A DNA stretch of 64,000 nt. Source: Morella rubra (Eukaryota > Streptophyta > Magnoliopsida > Fagales > Myricaceae). The notes beneath the pieces are model-generated. The model was given only the letters and a program-made list of their open reading frames with translations, made no database searches and had not been told where the DNA came from. The stretch spans positions 30,091,641 to 30,155,640 of the forward strand of contig CM025853.1 of assembly GCA_003952965.2 (NCBI GenBank). The letters are read 5' to 3'. This document shows positions 37,901 through 50,494 of the stretch, piece after piece (the first letter of the stretch is position 1; every line of letters begins with the position of its first letter). A program made the position numbers and the translations under genes.

Positions 37901-40900
37901 TGTGTGATTTACCTGAGCAAAAATTTTAAAAAAAAATGCACAAAATTTGAGAGCAATTTACAAAAGTGAACAACATACATACATGTTCCGACGGGCCAAG
38001 TATATTATTCTTGAAGTTACTTTGTTTTGCAGAAATGTCCCTATTAACTCAACAGCCAGTGCAGTATTTACATTCTGCAATTTCTCCTCCAGTTCAGCCC
38101 TTTTCTCATCATAACTATCCTGGTAATCTATTTCCATTTCATGAGACTTTGTTGCCCATGTGGACTTCTTCTCTGAGGTAAGTTCTATCAAACCTTCATC
38201 ATCTAAGGTCGCATCAAGCAACTGCCACACGATTGAAAAGATAAACTCAACCACAAGAATCCCTGGTTCACTTGTGATTGTACCAAATCTTGGCGAAAGC
38301 TGAAGAACCGCATCTATTGCTTTCATGACCCTGCGATAGACAATAGGTTAGAAGCCAAAAAATGAAAAGAATGGCATGATTTAGCACAAGCACATTGTAG
38401 GATAATAGTCAGCTTTGAATGAACTCGCAATCTTTGTACGGTCAATTCATGCTTCGATGCACTCCCCGCCTCTAATCCGAAAATTAGAGTGGAGACTGCA
38501 TGGTATAAATTGAATTAGGACAATTCATTCCTGTTGATCGTGGAGTTCTACTCGGAACATATAAATAAACAATGTGAGCAACTTCATTACACTTCGAGTT
38601 TGGATTTCGTTCACCAATCTACTATGAAATCCAAGTTTTTGTACTCTTTTATTTTCACAAGTAATAAAGATTTTCTGAACCAATTAAGATGGGAAAGAAA
38701 ACAAAAGGAACTAAAAGTTATCAGCTCTGTAGCATCCAATAAGCGCTGTCCTTAAGAGTATAATTCAGTTCAACCCTAACTTGGGAATCTGGTTTCCTTT
38801 TACCCAGCTCTTCCACAACAATTTTCTACTTCTCTACTGTATCTTCAATGTTATGTCATACAGAAAAGAGCAGTTTACAAGGTCTAACCACTTATGAAGG
38901 TATGAAAACAATGGTGGCCTCATTAGCTGTTGAATCAACCAGGTTGAGCACCAATACAACAACCTTTTAATCAAATTTAATCAGTCACAACGGCTATAAC
39001 ATTTATGGAAGACATATTAACATAAAAGAATAGGATGAAGCATAGGAAAGATGATGTTGGCAAGATGGCCTAAGTTTCAATGACATGGACTATGAGTTTG
39101 GCCCCTCCAATTCTTGTGTTCCTTGTTGCAACATCTTGACAACTTTGTGGGGCTAGGTAGCATAGGAAGCCCAGGTAGTGACCATGTGTTGCCTACAGGC
39201 ATTCTTAACTACTTCTTGAATATTTTAGATGTGAAAGCTTTAAGGATTATGTGGTTATAGTATCAAATGGGGGTGACTGCCAATCTTCATTCTCATATGG
39301 GAAACTGGAACAGGACCAAAGAATCTTAAAAGTTAAAATACCAGGTTTTCCTGTCTTTGACTTAGTATTGCAAGATGCGATATTTCGTTATGTTAGAACA
39401 CAACAATAGTTCCAGGCCACGTGGGGGAGAACACAAGCAAATTGATATTGACAATGTGAAACAAGAAGATAATTAATGGTTCTGTTGTTCTCATGAACCC
39501 AAAACACAAATATATAACAAGCCAATAAATACAACTTACTTCTGATAATTCAGCCCATTTATCTGGTATTTAAGTGTAAAGGCATGTCTCTTAAGGAGTT
39601 CAAGATATAGCCTATATGCCACTGGCCGAGAACGTCGACATGGAATGACCCTGTAGATAAAAGTATCATCATGAATGTGGATGTGTCAAAAAGAGGACAG
39701 TTGACCTGCAGGTCATTAACTTGCGATAATATTTTCTTCATATTGGGCAGATAAAGCAACCACTTTGCAAGAGTAAACAGGAAATTACAGTCTGTACAAG
39801 AAAAACATAAGAAGAGAGGACTGCATTAAGGTGACATTTTATAACTTATGAAACCCTCCATTTGGATCCCTATGGAAAGCAGAGCCGTTAAAAGACTAAC
39901 CATCTTCATTTGTTAAGCACCCTCTATCTCTCTTTGTAATTTGCGTATTCATTCCGTAAGCTTCTTCTCATCCATTTCCGGCAGTGTTTTTAAGACTCAA
40001 AACCAAGGGTAAAACGACTAAATAAACCAAAGAGATCTGCTGAATCCTTAGATAAAACAAACTGTTCCACCATTTTACTAATGGGATCAATTCTCACACC
40101 ACTAGACCCAAAACCAAGAACATCATAGGCAGGCCATTATCAATGACGCAAATGCCGTTCATTCAATCCCCACAAATAAAAAGATACCCAATTGATGTGT
40201 CCATCAATACTTTCAAATGCCGTCGATGACTAGGAAACGGCAATAAGAAGCTTAAATAACGAAAGAACGTGTGACAGCATGTTTCTCAAAGAAAAAATGA
40301 AACATTACAGTATTCCGGCGTACAGTTATGACGGCTCTTTTCGTTGGTGGATGGGAAATGCAAGAAAGAATATGTTAGGACCATAAAAAGAGCTGGAGTT
40401 AGAAAATAATCTCTCAAAAGGAATTTGTATAACAGAAAAGAAAAATGAACTCGTGCTAATGTTTCTGTGTATAAGTACGTGCAAAGATATGGAGAGAGAG
40501 AGAGAGAAGAACAACAACAACAAGAAGAAAACCCAGCACTTTTGTCATCTAAGCTTGTGATTTAAAACCTGAAAATACAAGAAACTCCAATCAAGTGAGC
40601 CTAACACAATTATTTGCTTTGGTTATAACTTTCAGTTCTTGGAGAACAAAAGAACCAAAAGAAAAAACGAGTACACTCTTAATTGAGTCGTAGCATTATT
40701 GTCCTCCATTTTCTGTAGAACAAAAGCATGTAGTTTCTTCTCCTCGAATACCCCCGCCCCAAAGAAAAAAATCCTCGCCAAAACACCCATTTCAAATAGT
40801 CACAAAAAAACCCGAACCACTCCCACCAAATAGAAACCAAAACAACACCCGGAAAACCATTCAAAACAGAAACACAAACCTTGTAGAGAGCAGGGCAAGA

Positions 40901-41187
40901 ACGAACATAGGCGGCACGATCTTCAGCACTAGCGCCTTCTCCAGAAACTTCCAGAGAATGGGAAGGTTGTTGTCCCAGCAAATGTACGACACCAACACGT
41001 CCGCGAGTTCCACAGAAGGCAGAGCCACCCCAGTGGAGTTCAAGAGCGAAGATATCTGTAACGCCCATTGCAGAGGATCGCTACCCTTTCGCTGGGCCAC
41101 CTCGGTCAGTTCTCTCACACTGTCCCAGATTCCTGTCTGCACGAACACCTCCATTTCCGAGCCCGATTCGGCCAAGTTTTCATTCAA
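30805..41187 (-). CDS. MED33: Mediator subunit 33 (REF4/RFR1 type), copy 2
   Basis: This is the second complete MED33 gene, in tandem and same orientation as copy 1. Its twelve exons on the minus strand are 41187-40880, 39650-39540, 38330-37983, 37617-37298, 37190-37099, 36644-36284, 35722-35512, 34948-34834, 34648-34487, 33424-32764, 32480-32274 and 31919-30805. They sum to 4,011 bp, giving 1,336 aa, or 1,325 if the ATG at 41154 is used. Every intron phase equals that of copy 1, and seven exons have identical lengths internally (111, 348, 92, 361, 211, 115, 162 bp; also 207). Landmarks include VELADVLVSYICWDNNLPILWKF, LWLPLDLLLEDAMDG, NMRHLIVEACIARNLLDTSAY, VFMNGTDWPSPAANLSNVEEQ, GGVGALLGHGFGSHFCGG and GVGTMGAAAELIIENEI. 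It keeps the SKRRPKVLGTH block that is changed to SKWRQKFLGSH in copy 1. Intron 9 carries a hAT-type MITE. It looks like the more conserved copy. Confidence 0.93.
33977..34343. mobile_element. hAT-type MITE with 8-bp target duplication, in MED33 copy 2 intron 9
   Basis: The element begins TAGGGTTGAACAA and ends TTGTACAGCCCTA, so its termini are inverted repeats with two mismatches. It is flanked by GACAGCGG (33969-33976) and GACAGTGG (34344-34351), an 8-bp duplication with one mismatch, which is typical of hAT insertions. The inside is dominated by CCGGACCGG-type motifs at both ends around an AT-rich core. It has no coding capacity. Confidence 0.85.
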
Positions 41188-42533
41188 GATTAGAGAGCTA
41201 TGTCTTGGACTGAGCGGACAGAAAAGAGAATGCTTTTAGTTTGGAAGTCCGTGTGATTCTGTCTCTGTGTGTGTGTCGGGGTGAGCGTGCTGAAAACCGC
41301 CTTGAATTTCACTTTACAGCCGGTGAATAAATTTTCTATTTATAGCCCAACGGTAGCGGAATAACTGAATAAATACAAGTATACAAACCCCCGCGTCCCC
41401 GCCTCTTTAAATAAAATTTAGGAGAAAATAAAATTTTTATCCACAAATTAGGATATTTTACACTCTAAAATATCATTTCTGATATTATATCCATAAATTA
41501 CCAGACATGTGATGTTTGGGTGTTAAAATGAATTATAAAAATAGATAAAAAAGTGAAGAGAGAATATTTGAATAAATGTTATGATGAAAAAAAATAATTA
41601 GATAAGGATAGAGATTTATTTTTTTTAATTATGGTCCAAATTTTGAGTGCCAAAATGTTTTACTCTCTAAGTCTATTTTTTCTCAAGTTTGACTTAAATT
41701 GACTTTGTTAAAAAATATTTTATATTAACAAAAATCTATTTCTATTCAATTTAACAGAAAAAATAGATCGTTCAGGATAAATAACTTGTGAATGAAAATC
41801 TCTCAATCATGGTATTCTAAAATGCAAAGTTTAAACAGTGAGTGATATTTCCTATAAAATTTAACTATCGAAAATCATGTGAAATCTTTATATGAATAGG
41901 TCAAGTGGCAAAATTTTGAGGATAAAATATTTGTGAATTGATAAATTTTAATAATTTTAGATTATAAATTTGATAGTTCAAGTTGCAACGTAAATGAAAT
42001 ATCTAAAAAAATCAAAACAAATCTTACTTCGTCACAGTTGAGATAGCCAATTCCTTGTTTTTGGCTCAGTCGGATGGATTTATTGAATATAATTAATTTT
42101 TAATGGAAATTAGTGAAATAATTTTTTCCATAATGTATATTTTGGCTATTCCAATTCTCTCCTGTGCACGTTTATAGTTACTTGCTAACTCTATGGATCA
42201 TTTGTTATTGTTCGAATTAAATATTCGAACTATTGTCTTAATTGAACCTATAATAAGATATTATATGAGTCGTCCGGTTATTTATATAAGAGAAATCAAT
42301 TAGAGTAAAAATCGATTTAACTCTGATTTTTTAAAAAAAAAATTATTCTGAGTAGATTCATGTACTGTTGTAATGGGCAACTTGTTTCTCTCGAAGATGG
42401 GAGGGTAAAATGGGAATTTACCTATTGATGTAGACCAGGATCACTCTTTGCTTGGTTTATGGTCAACATACCGTGGAACCAAAGTCGATCTCTCACAAAA
42501 TCCAAAGGAGTTGGTACAGTAATTAAGACTTAG

Positions 42534-42724
42534 GGAGCATTTGTTTATCTAATTTTTTGAAGTCTAAAATTTCTATCACATTAAACACATTTCACAAACT
42601 CTAATAAACTTTCACACTTTACATATACACTTCAACTTTTTCACAACTCTAATAAACTTCAACATTCAAAAATTTCTAAAATTTTAGAAATATTCTCTAA
42701 AATTTCGGTAAACAAACGCCCCCT
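42534..42724. mobile_element. MITE, same family as 12521-12713, inverted
   Basis: This stretch starts GGAGCATTTGTTTA and ends GGTAAACAAACGCCCCC. Its reverse complement follows the element at 12521-12713 along its whole length (CGTTTGTTTACCGAAATTTT, GAATGTTGAAGTTTATT, CACATTTCAC and so on). CTTAG occurs on both flanks and may be a short target duplication. Confidence 0.75.
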
Positions 42725-43556
42725 TAGGTCTTAAGAATTTAATTTCAAAACTTCACAGGTTATCAATTTTTTGGGATTATCTTTAAAATTTTTAACCTGA
42801 TAATTATTTTATGTGCGACAGAATGACTACACAGACCATTTTAAAATTAATGGAAATATGGGTAAGCTAATTCCAACAACTAATTAAAAACAAATATCTC
42901 ACGAGATACAGAGGAATCGCAATACCCATCTATCATCATCGGCAACTGTCTCTCTCGACTTTTCAGTTGAAGAAGATAAGGGAGGTTAGGATTGGGATTT
43001 CACTCTCGATATTACCAAGACCTTTCGGCTTAGGGGGGCATATCAGTTCCGGGACCGCCCCCACACTGCACCCTAAACGACATGCGCCACCTACCCAAAC
43101 TATGACAGGCCATGGCCCACATATGATCACCAATCCGTAAGGTCCAGTAGGTTGGTGGCCGCCTAATTAAACGACCACCATTTTTCCTAACTGTTTTTTT
43201 TTTTTATATATAATTTTTTTTCGGAATAGATTATTAAAATTTCTATAGTGGTTACGGTAGGTAGAGATGATGACAGGAGGAGGATGAGAACTCCCACCAG
43301 AGTTGGTCTTTTTAACTTGGAATGATGATGGTGGGGGCATATTGGGTTTAGGTACGGAGGAAAAAGCCCTTTTTATTCTCAACTTTCTTTCTTTCTTTCT
43401 CTTTTCCATCGAGGGTAAGCACTTAGTACTTTTCATGGTTGGAGCTTATCATTCAGCTGAAAAACCAGGGATTCTGGGCCCATCTTATCCTCAAAGCTCA
43501 CCATTTGGTTCAACTTCCCCCAAAGACATTGAGCACTAGAATGGATATTCTCCTCT

Positions 43557-43577
43557 TCTCTCTCTCTCTCTCTCTCT
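43557..43577. repeat. (CT)n microsatellite
   Basis: This is an uninterrupted CT dinucleotide run of about ten units in intergenic DNA. Confidence 0.9.
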
Positions 43578-45292
43578 AAGCAATGCCATGTGTTTGTATA
43601 TGGTTCTGGGTATCTTATGCAGTGAGGAAACTGCCAAGCATGCCATGATGCAAAAGTGGAAGTCACAACAACACTGCTGCCCGTCTAATGAGTGCCATAT
43701 TACAGGCATTAGGTCAGGACATCGAGCTTCAAAACTCTCCGACTTATTTGGTTGCAAATATGACCTAAATATCCGATAACGAAAAACTTTAAAAATAGTC
43801 AAAATTTGCCTCTACTACAATTGAATGAATCTATATCATTGATTGGTTTACCTGTCCACCACCCAACACCATGTGGTGGTTATAGTACATGAAAGTATAA
43901 TATTTGAGTTTATGAATCTAAATCATTGTTTGGTTTTAAATAATCAATGAGGGAAATTTGGATTAAGTGAAATGGTTCAATCACGAAGCTAAAAGCACCA
44001 CGTGTGAAGGGTCGGAGTTGGTATGATCGGTTTGGAGGTGGTACAGTGTGATTAGCCTGTTTGGAAAGGAGATAAGGAATGGAGCTTGCGAGAAAGGACA
44101 AAAGTGACATATATGCTTTTTATGGGAATTTGAACTTTCATGATTCCTATCTCTCCCAGGGAATGATGAGGGAGAAAAAAACAACCTCTAAGTTCTATGC
44201 GTAGCATACACATAAAATTGATCCCATCCCACCAAAACCCTGACGGCAAAGGAAAGCAACCATAATTACGTGTGTGGACCATACACAGAACTTAATTAAA
44301 TAATAGAAAATTCCCACTTCCTTAATGGGGGATTAAAATTTTATGTTATATTAGGGAAATTAGTAGAAAAAAAAAAAGAGAGTTGGAGTTGGGTAAGATT
44401 CCCTAACTACTTTTGGAACCAACTTCGTTATCTTTGGAGACTGATCTTCTTTCTGTTTTTTTGAGTCTACTTCCATCTAATAAACATAAATTATATCACA
44501 AGACAATCTTAATTACCTTTGCATGACTTTCTACAACCTATAATTTTTTTTTATATATATAATAAACTAGTTCTATCCAATCCAACATTAATAACGAAAC
44601 TTTGCATATATTTATATAACAGTTAAATACATTTTTCACCCATTAATTATATATTGCATTACAAATTGTCAATTTTGTTTAATTTTACCATTTAACTATA
44701 AATCTTCTATATTTTGCACTATCAATTATTAATTTGGACGAAATTTATAAAATGACGATTTTATCCCACTTTTTTTAGAGTGATATTTTTTGTGAGTGTA
44801 AAGTAGTCATTTACTTATCAGAAATATCAATTTCCATCTGAATTAAAGACATAGTACAAAGTGTATAAGATTGATATTTAAAGGATGAAATATAAAAAAA
44901 CTGAAAATTCTAAATGCAAAATAGTAGGATCGTTGATACATGAAAAATATATTTAAACTTATCTTCATAGTAAATCACCCTTGAGAGACATTTGCATCCC
45001 GATTTATTTGACTCTTTGGCCATGTCACCCTTATAATGGTGGCTCTGGCTTCGAGGAGCGGCGAGCAGGTCTAACCAAGCCACCATTTTTTGCTACAAAA
45101 CGAGACCATGTGCCTTCTTTATAAAAAGAGGCATCATTGCAGCACTTTTCTGCTGAAGGAACGCAAGTTGCATGGCTCTCACGATTTCGTACCCCGATAT
45201 GTTGGTTTAAGTGCACTCTACGCGTGCGGTTGGCTTTTACCCCTCACGGACAGACCAAGCCTGACAAAACAGTACCCAATAAGAAAATGGTC

Positions 45293-45298
45293 TTTTTT

Positions 45299-45329
<31 letters not shown>

Positions 45330-45331
45330 GG

Positions 45332-45387
<56 letters not shown>
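45293..45387. repeat. Compound microsatellite T16-G24-(GA)n
   Basis: A run of 16 T (45293-45308) is followed directly by 24 G (45309-45332), then AGGG and about 25 GA units to 45387. The open frames through it on both strands encode poly-Gly or Arg-Glu repeats and are not genes. The long G run could form G-quadruplexes and is also prone to length errors in sequencing. Confidence 0.95.
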
Positions 45388-45390
<3 letters not shown>

Positions 45391-46206
45391 CTAATTACAC
45401 TCTCTAACGGAAGGAAGGCAATCAATCATACAAGAAACAGACGAAAGCATGCGTCAGTCCACAGGTTAAGCAAAGCCATTGCAAGATTCTGAAGATCAAA
45501 AGGCACGGACACCCAGTGCTGCTTCATTTATGTACAGGAACGATGCTCTTTTAGAGTAGGGATAAGCACCCTTATCAACACAACCCCCAGATCACAAGAT
45601 TACAACCTTGACATGATAATATTACATTTGGTAAATCTGATCTTGATTATCCTTCTACTCCAATGAAATGGAAATAGGGACCCTGAACATTTCCTGTTGC
45701 TGCTGCCTTCCACTCTAGCCAAACATAAGAAAGGTGACCTTCTTCAGTTACAATTAATACGAATAAACAATGTCACAGCACAAGGAATACATAATCTGGA
45801 TAGGCTATGTCCATGTCCACATCCTTATACCATATTTGAGTATCAGTTACATAATTGAGGAAAGCAACTAACGAATGCAAACAAAATAATGACAAGAACA
45901 TTCCACCTCCAGAGATTTGATTTTAAGGAATAGATACATAACAACCCTTTTGATCATGACTACCACCAAAGATCATAAAGAAGAAAGAGACACCCTAATA
46001 TAATATACATATCACAAGTCTATAGATTGGTTGACATACATCTTTCTGCTAAAATTTACAATTCCAAACTATGAAAGGATGGATGCCTTAAGAATTGCTT
46101 GCAAATGGAACAGACTATAGACAAAATGTTACCATCAAAGGTAGCAACAAAATTTTGATACCCTGATCCAGTATCTGTATGATACTCGAGTAGCGACGAG
46201 TTATGA

Positions 46207-49200
46207 CTAGAAGTCCTCATCCAGCTTAAAGACATAGTTTTTTCCGCTATCTTGAAGGCTTGACATTACAGATGCCTTCTGATATTCACCCACCCTTCTC
46301 TCAAAGAAGTTTGTCTTTCCTCTGCTCGATCAAACAAAGAAAATAAGCACAAAGAAGAACAGGCTGGAAACTGAGTAGAAGACATCTTTATCAAATGGTT
46401 TTCAACAGGAAAACTAATATCTGGCAACAAAATAAGAGGCACCCCCTAGGTTAGTGCTGCTAATTTTTTTTTTTCCTTCCAGAGCTGGAGTAACTGCCTA
46501 CTTTGAATGAAAAAAGACATTTTCTGAGATCAGTAAAAGACTTGATGCAAGATTATCTCCAGGGGATATGCATCATTAAACTCTGCTTGAGCTTGGAGGA
46601 TAAAACCTGAACAATTAAACCAACTTTGATCAATACTCACTGCAAAGAAATAAACTCCATCCAATCAAAAGGATTTTCCACATTGTACTTCCTTTGGTAT
46701 CCCAACGCAATCTGGAAACAAGACAACAATAAAATGAATCAATGTGAATTTGGCAAACTACATGTCCATGGGAGAGTAGGAGAGAAACAAACAAATTAGG
46801 GAGTCATACCAAAAGCCGGTCAGCAACAAACTCTATATACTGGCTCATGAGAACTGAATTCATGCCAATCAGTGCACATGGGAGGGCCTCGCACACAAAC
46901 TGTGTCTCAATTCCCACAGCTTCATGTACAATGCTATGGACCATCTCCTCGGGTAATTGTTTCCTTAGCAAACTGAAGGCATGACGCGCAAATGAAATTT
47001 TTGCACTCAGACAACATAAATGGAACTGTTGTATTTTACCATAATTCTTAATTACAAGAAAGTTATGAGAAACCAAAGCTATATCAATGATTTCAGTCAT
47101 TTATCTGAATGCAGCAACACCAGCAAAGCTAGTATTCTGGATTCTAGCCAATATCAATGTGAAACTCCACATTTAGAGAAGAAAAAAAAAAAAAATTAAA
47201 ATAATAACCTGTAAAGAAGACAAGCGAAGTCACAATGAAGGCCCTCATCTCTAGAAATAAGCTCATTCGAGAATGTCAAACCCGGCATCATTCCCCTCTT
47301 CTTGAGCCAAAATATGGCACAGAAGCTGAGAACCACAGACAATAAATATATAAAAATATGTCCGGCAGAATATATAAGGAAATACAGAAACACCATCGTA
47401 TCCTCAGATCCATTATTTCTTAGAAGACAACCTTCCTGAGAAAAAGATTCCTTCAACACACGCAAAACCGACAAGTCTCTCTGCAAACGAGGTGGAACTG
47501 CCCAAGAAGAAGCATAAAGAAACATTGTTAAAAGCAATAGGACCCTCACACAAGATGCAAAATGAGAATGATTCTCCAAAACTGCAAGTATTCATAGATA
47601 AACACCTCCAAGCCACAGAAGGGTAAATTCAAACCCATTACGTTTCTTCTTATGCACAAATTTATATCTTACATGTTTGAAATAAACAACTGCATCTAAT
47701 TCCCTGTAGTGCAATAGGACCTTTTAGGGAGAAAACAGACAAAAACTCTTAAATACCACATATTCTCTCTAGATTTGATCGGGGAGTGTGCATATGAAGT
47801 TCAATGCCTGGTTTATGTAAGTGAAGGATTGTGCGTATGTTGGTTTAATCAAAAATCATTTAAATGCATGAAGGGCTTCCTTTACTATTATTGCTACATG
47901 TAAGAAATATCAAAGCATAAATCATAAATTCAAACAGACCTATGAATCCAATCTAAAGCCCACTTAGCCTTCTTAGCAACACAAGGAATGTTCTCGATCG
48001 CATTGAACAATCTATGCTTCTCTTTTGAATCCTTGATATATGTCTCCAGAAGCAAGCTGTACATTTCTGATAGTGGGCAGCAGAAAAATATAGAAATCAG
48101 GAAGCACGCATTAAGCTATAGAAAGAAACAGTAGACATCAATTACAAAAGCTCTACCAGAATGAATATTCTCCATTGCAATTTGAAATCCATAGAATGCC
48201 CGAGCCTGAGAGCAATGAAAAGCATGGAGGAGATCATAAGGAAGTAAAAGTTGATGCCAACACACACCTGTGATTTGGCTTAGGCAGTAAAGGGAAGGAG
48301 TGTAGTTGAGGTAAATCTCTAATCAGAAGTTGGATATGTGAGAATGGTGTAAAGAATTGATGCATCCTCAAACACAGGAAAAATGGAAATAGAAGAGAAA
48401 AAAACAGGGTTTGGGGGAGGCTACATTTTAAAGAAAGAGGTGAAGAGCTGTCATATAAAGCACCTATTTGATCGCCATTGGCCATCAAGATTCTTTACTA
48501 GTACAGCTAATTTCCTCATGTCAAAAGAAAAAAAAATTACCATCACAGAATCAAGCCTTTAAAATGAAGAGCTTTTACCCCACAAAAGAAGATAAAGCAT
48601 AACAGAATACTGTGCCCATGGGCTGTTTCAGAGGAACTTTTGATAATTAAGCCCAAGAAGTTATGCCTTCATTCCTATAGAAAATAACCAATGCTATTTG
48701 TACGATTTACAAAGTAACCAACTGATAGGTTCACAATTATGTTTTCCTAATAAGTCTTTCTTCCATAGGGATAACCCCAAATAACCACGAACTAGATGCA
48801 AATACAGAAGCAGCATTGGGTGCTATAAAATCCAGCTAGAAGATGGAGGAGCATATAAAAAGTGAAAACGAAGGTAATAGAGAACTATCAACACATAGAG
48901 ACTAATCATTCGTCTTCAATTTTTAAACAAAATCAAAAAGACCAGCACAGTCAAGAAATTCACCTCTGGAACTTGAACATCAACTAGAAATTTAGATGCC
49001 AGATTCTCTAATACAATCCCATCAGATGCTGCAAAAAATGCCAGCACATGGCTAATGAAAAATTTCTCCGAGTCAGACAGAGTTTCCCATTGCTTCATAT
49101 CCTGGGATAGATCAACCTCCTCAGCTGTTAAGTCCAGTGAAATTTTATCAGGACGTGACGTTGCAAAAACATAAAACAGAATGCATAGCCTTGTCTATCA

Positions 49201-50494
49201 TAAGGAATCTTGAATGGCTTTGCTCATTGCCTCACATGGAAGTTTCTATTGTTATTGTGCGCCTTAGGGTACCCCAACCTATGCCAGAAGACCAACAGCT
49301 TATGTCTTTGAGAAAGTTAGTCCATATGGGCTTTGAGCAGAACTAATACATTTCAGTACTACGCTTGGTATTGCAAGCATCGCCAAGGAGGCTTAAAGAT
49401 CATTCAAAGTTTTTAAAACAAATCCCGACAATGTAAGCATTATCTTCCTGAAAATTAGAGTAGTTCTCAGTCTTTATATGCATCATGCGCATCAAACTTG
49501 CAGCCCACAATATCCTTTACTTTGGTATTGCAGCAAGGTTTCTCACTTGCCAAATGGTTTATAATGTCAAACAGCATCATCATTTTAGATTTCTGATGTA
49601 ATTCTTGCAATAGGAATTCACTCAGGTTAATAATGACCGTGCAGTCAGAACATGACACCTTTATGTAAACAGGGTCATACTATTGATTACAGTTGCTCCT
49701 TTCAAAGGACCAGCGATCTCACAAAACTCTAGCAAAACTCTATACATTGATTGTATGTATGTTAGTGATAGTATTTTTAGTAAGCATGACAACATTAAGC
49801 TCATATGTTCAAAGTTGGGAGTCATATCATAGAACTGTGATAATTAACAACATATACTGCATTCAAACCAGAAATAGAAAGCGTTTCTTTACATAGAGAC
49901 ACAAAGCAGAAATAAACGAAATTCAGGACCCACAAAACTGTAATTAAAACCATAAAAAATTTATGGAAACGCGAATTCCCTTTTTGTTGCTTTGAAATTC
50001 AAGCATAAGCAAAAGAAAAATGTACAAGCTTTATACAACGTACACATATTTCCTTTAATTATGATATCAATCACAAATGCAGTCATATAGTGTGCAACCA
50101 TCAGTTAACTCCAAAGAGCTCAATACATATATGTCTAACGTTCATACCATTTCCACCACTTGACACCCTCATGACCATACATTGCAAATAGATACCCAAA
50201 AAAACGAAAAAATTCTCTTACCCCAATTCCAAAACACACTGATGAAGATGAAATAATCAAAACTCTAGAGAAAGCAGAGAACATGTAAAAGAAAACAAGA
50301 CAGTGAAGACATAAAGATAAAGTACCCGTCCAGAAACTGGCTTCAGCCTTCTTGTACATCTCCCAAAGCTGCTTGTACCTTATAGGGAACATACAGAACC
50401 TCTGGTTTTGCTCCTTCAATATTGGCTCTTCTTCTTCCTCTTCTTCTTTGCCATTTGGTATCAGTCTCTCTACTCCATTCTCCAGGGACCCCAT
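46207..50494 (-). CDS. RNR2: Ribonucleoside-diphosphate reductase small subunit (R2)
   Basis: R2 holds the di-iron tyrosyl radical that drives ribonucleotide reduction with the large R1 subunit, supplying dNTPs for S phase and repair. Nine exons on the minus strand are 50494-50326, 49124-48964, 48205-48157, 48066-47940, 47497-47432, 47325-47209, 46972-46810, 46711-46641 and 46321-46207. They sum to 1,038 bp, giving 345 aa, close to the ~341 aa I recall for Arabidopsis RNR2A. Metal ligands are Asp91, Glu122, His125, Glu184, Glu218 and His221, and the radical Tyr129 lies in [12 protein letters not shown]; their spacing matches mouse R2 numbering. The C-terminal LDEDF tail is the R1-docking peptide. 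The N-terminus has a Glu run ([18 protein letters not shown]) typical of plant R2. No residue needed for catalysis is missing. It is divergent from DLH copy 1, about 1.4 kb apart. Confidence 0.95.

Larger units (their letters stand above)
41188..46206. other. Gene-free spacer between MED33 copy 2 and RNR2
   Basis: Five kilobases of mostly AT-rich DNA. It includes the copy 2 promoter (the first ~300 bp, with a GT-rich GTGTGTGTCGGGGTGAGCG stretch near 41265), a MITE at 42534-42724, a CT run at 43557-43577 and the compound microsatellite at 45293-45387. The segment 41510-41660 looks like another MITE-type stretch by its GTTTGGGTGTTAAAAT and TTTTGAGTGCCAAAAT ends. Short open frames near 43300-43800 are not convincing. 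The last ~700 bp is likely RNR2 3' UTR. Confidence 0.5.

Noticed and set aside
45090..45492. Open frames coding poly-Gly and Arg-Glu repeats on both strands
   Set aside because: They are translations of the compound microsatellite.
48916..49098. Separate 60-aa minus-strand gene
   Set aside because: It is exon 2 of RNR2 read through into its intron.
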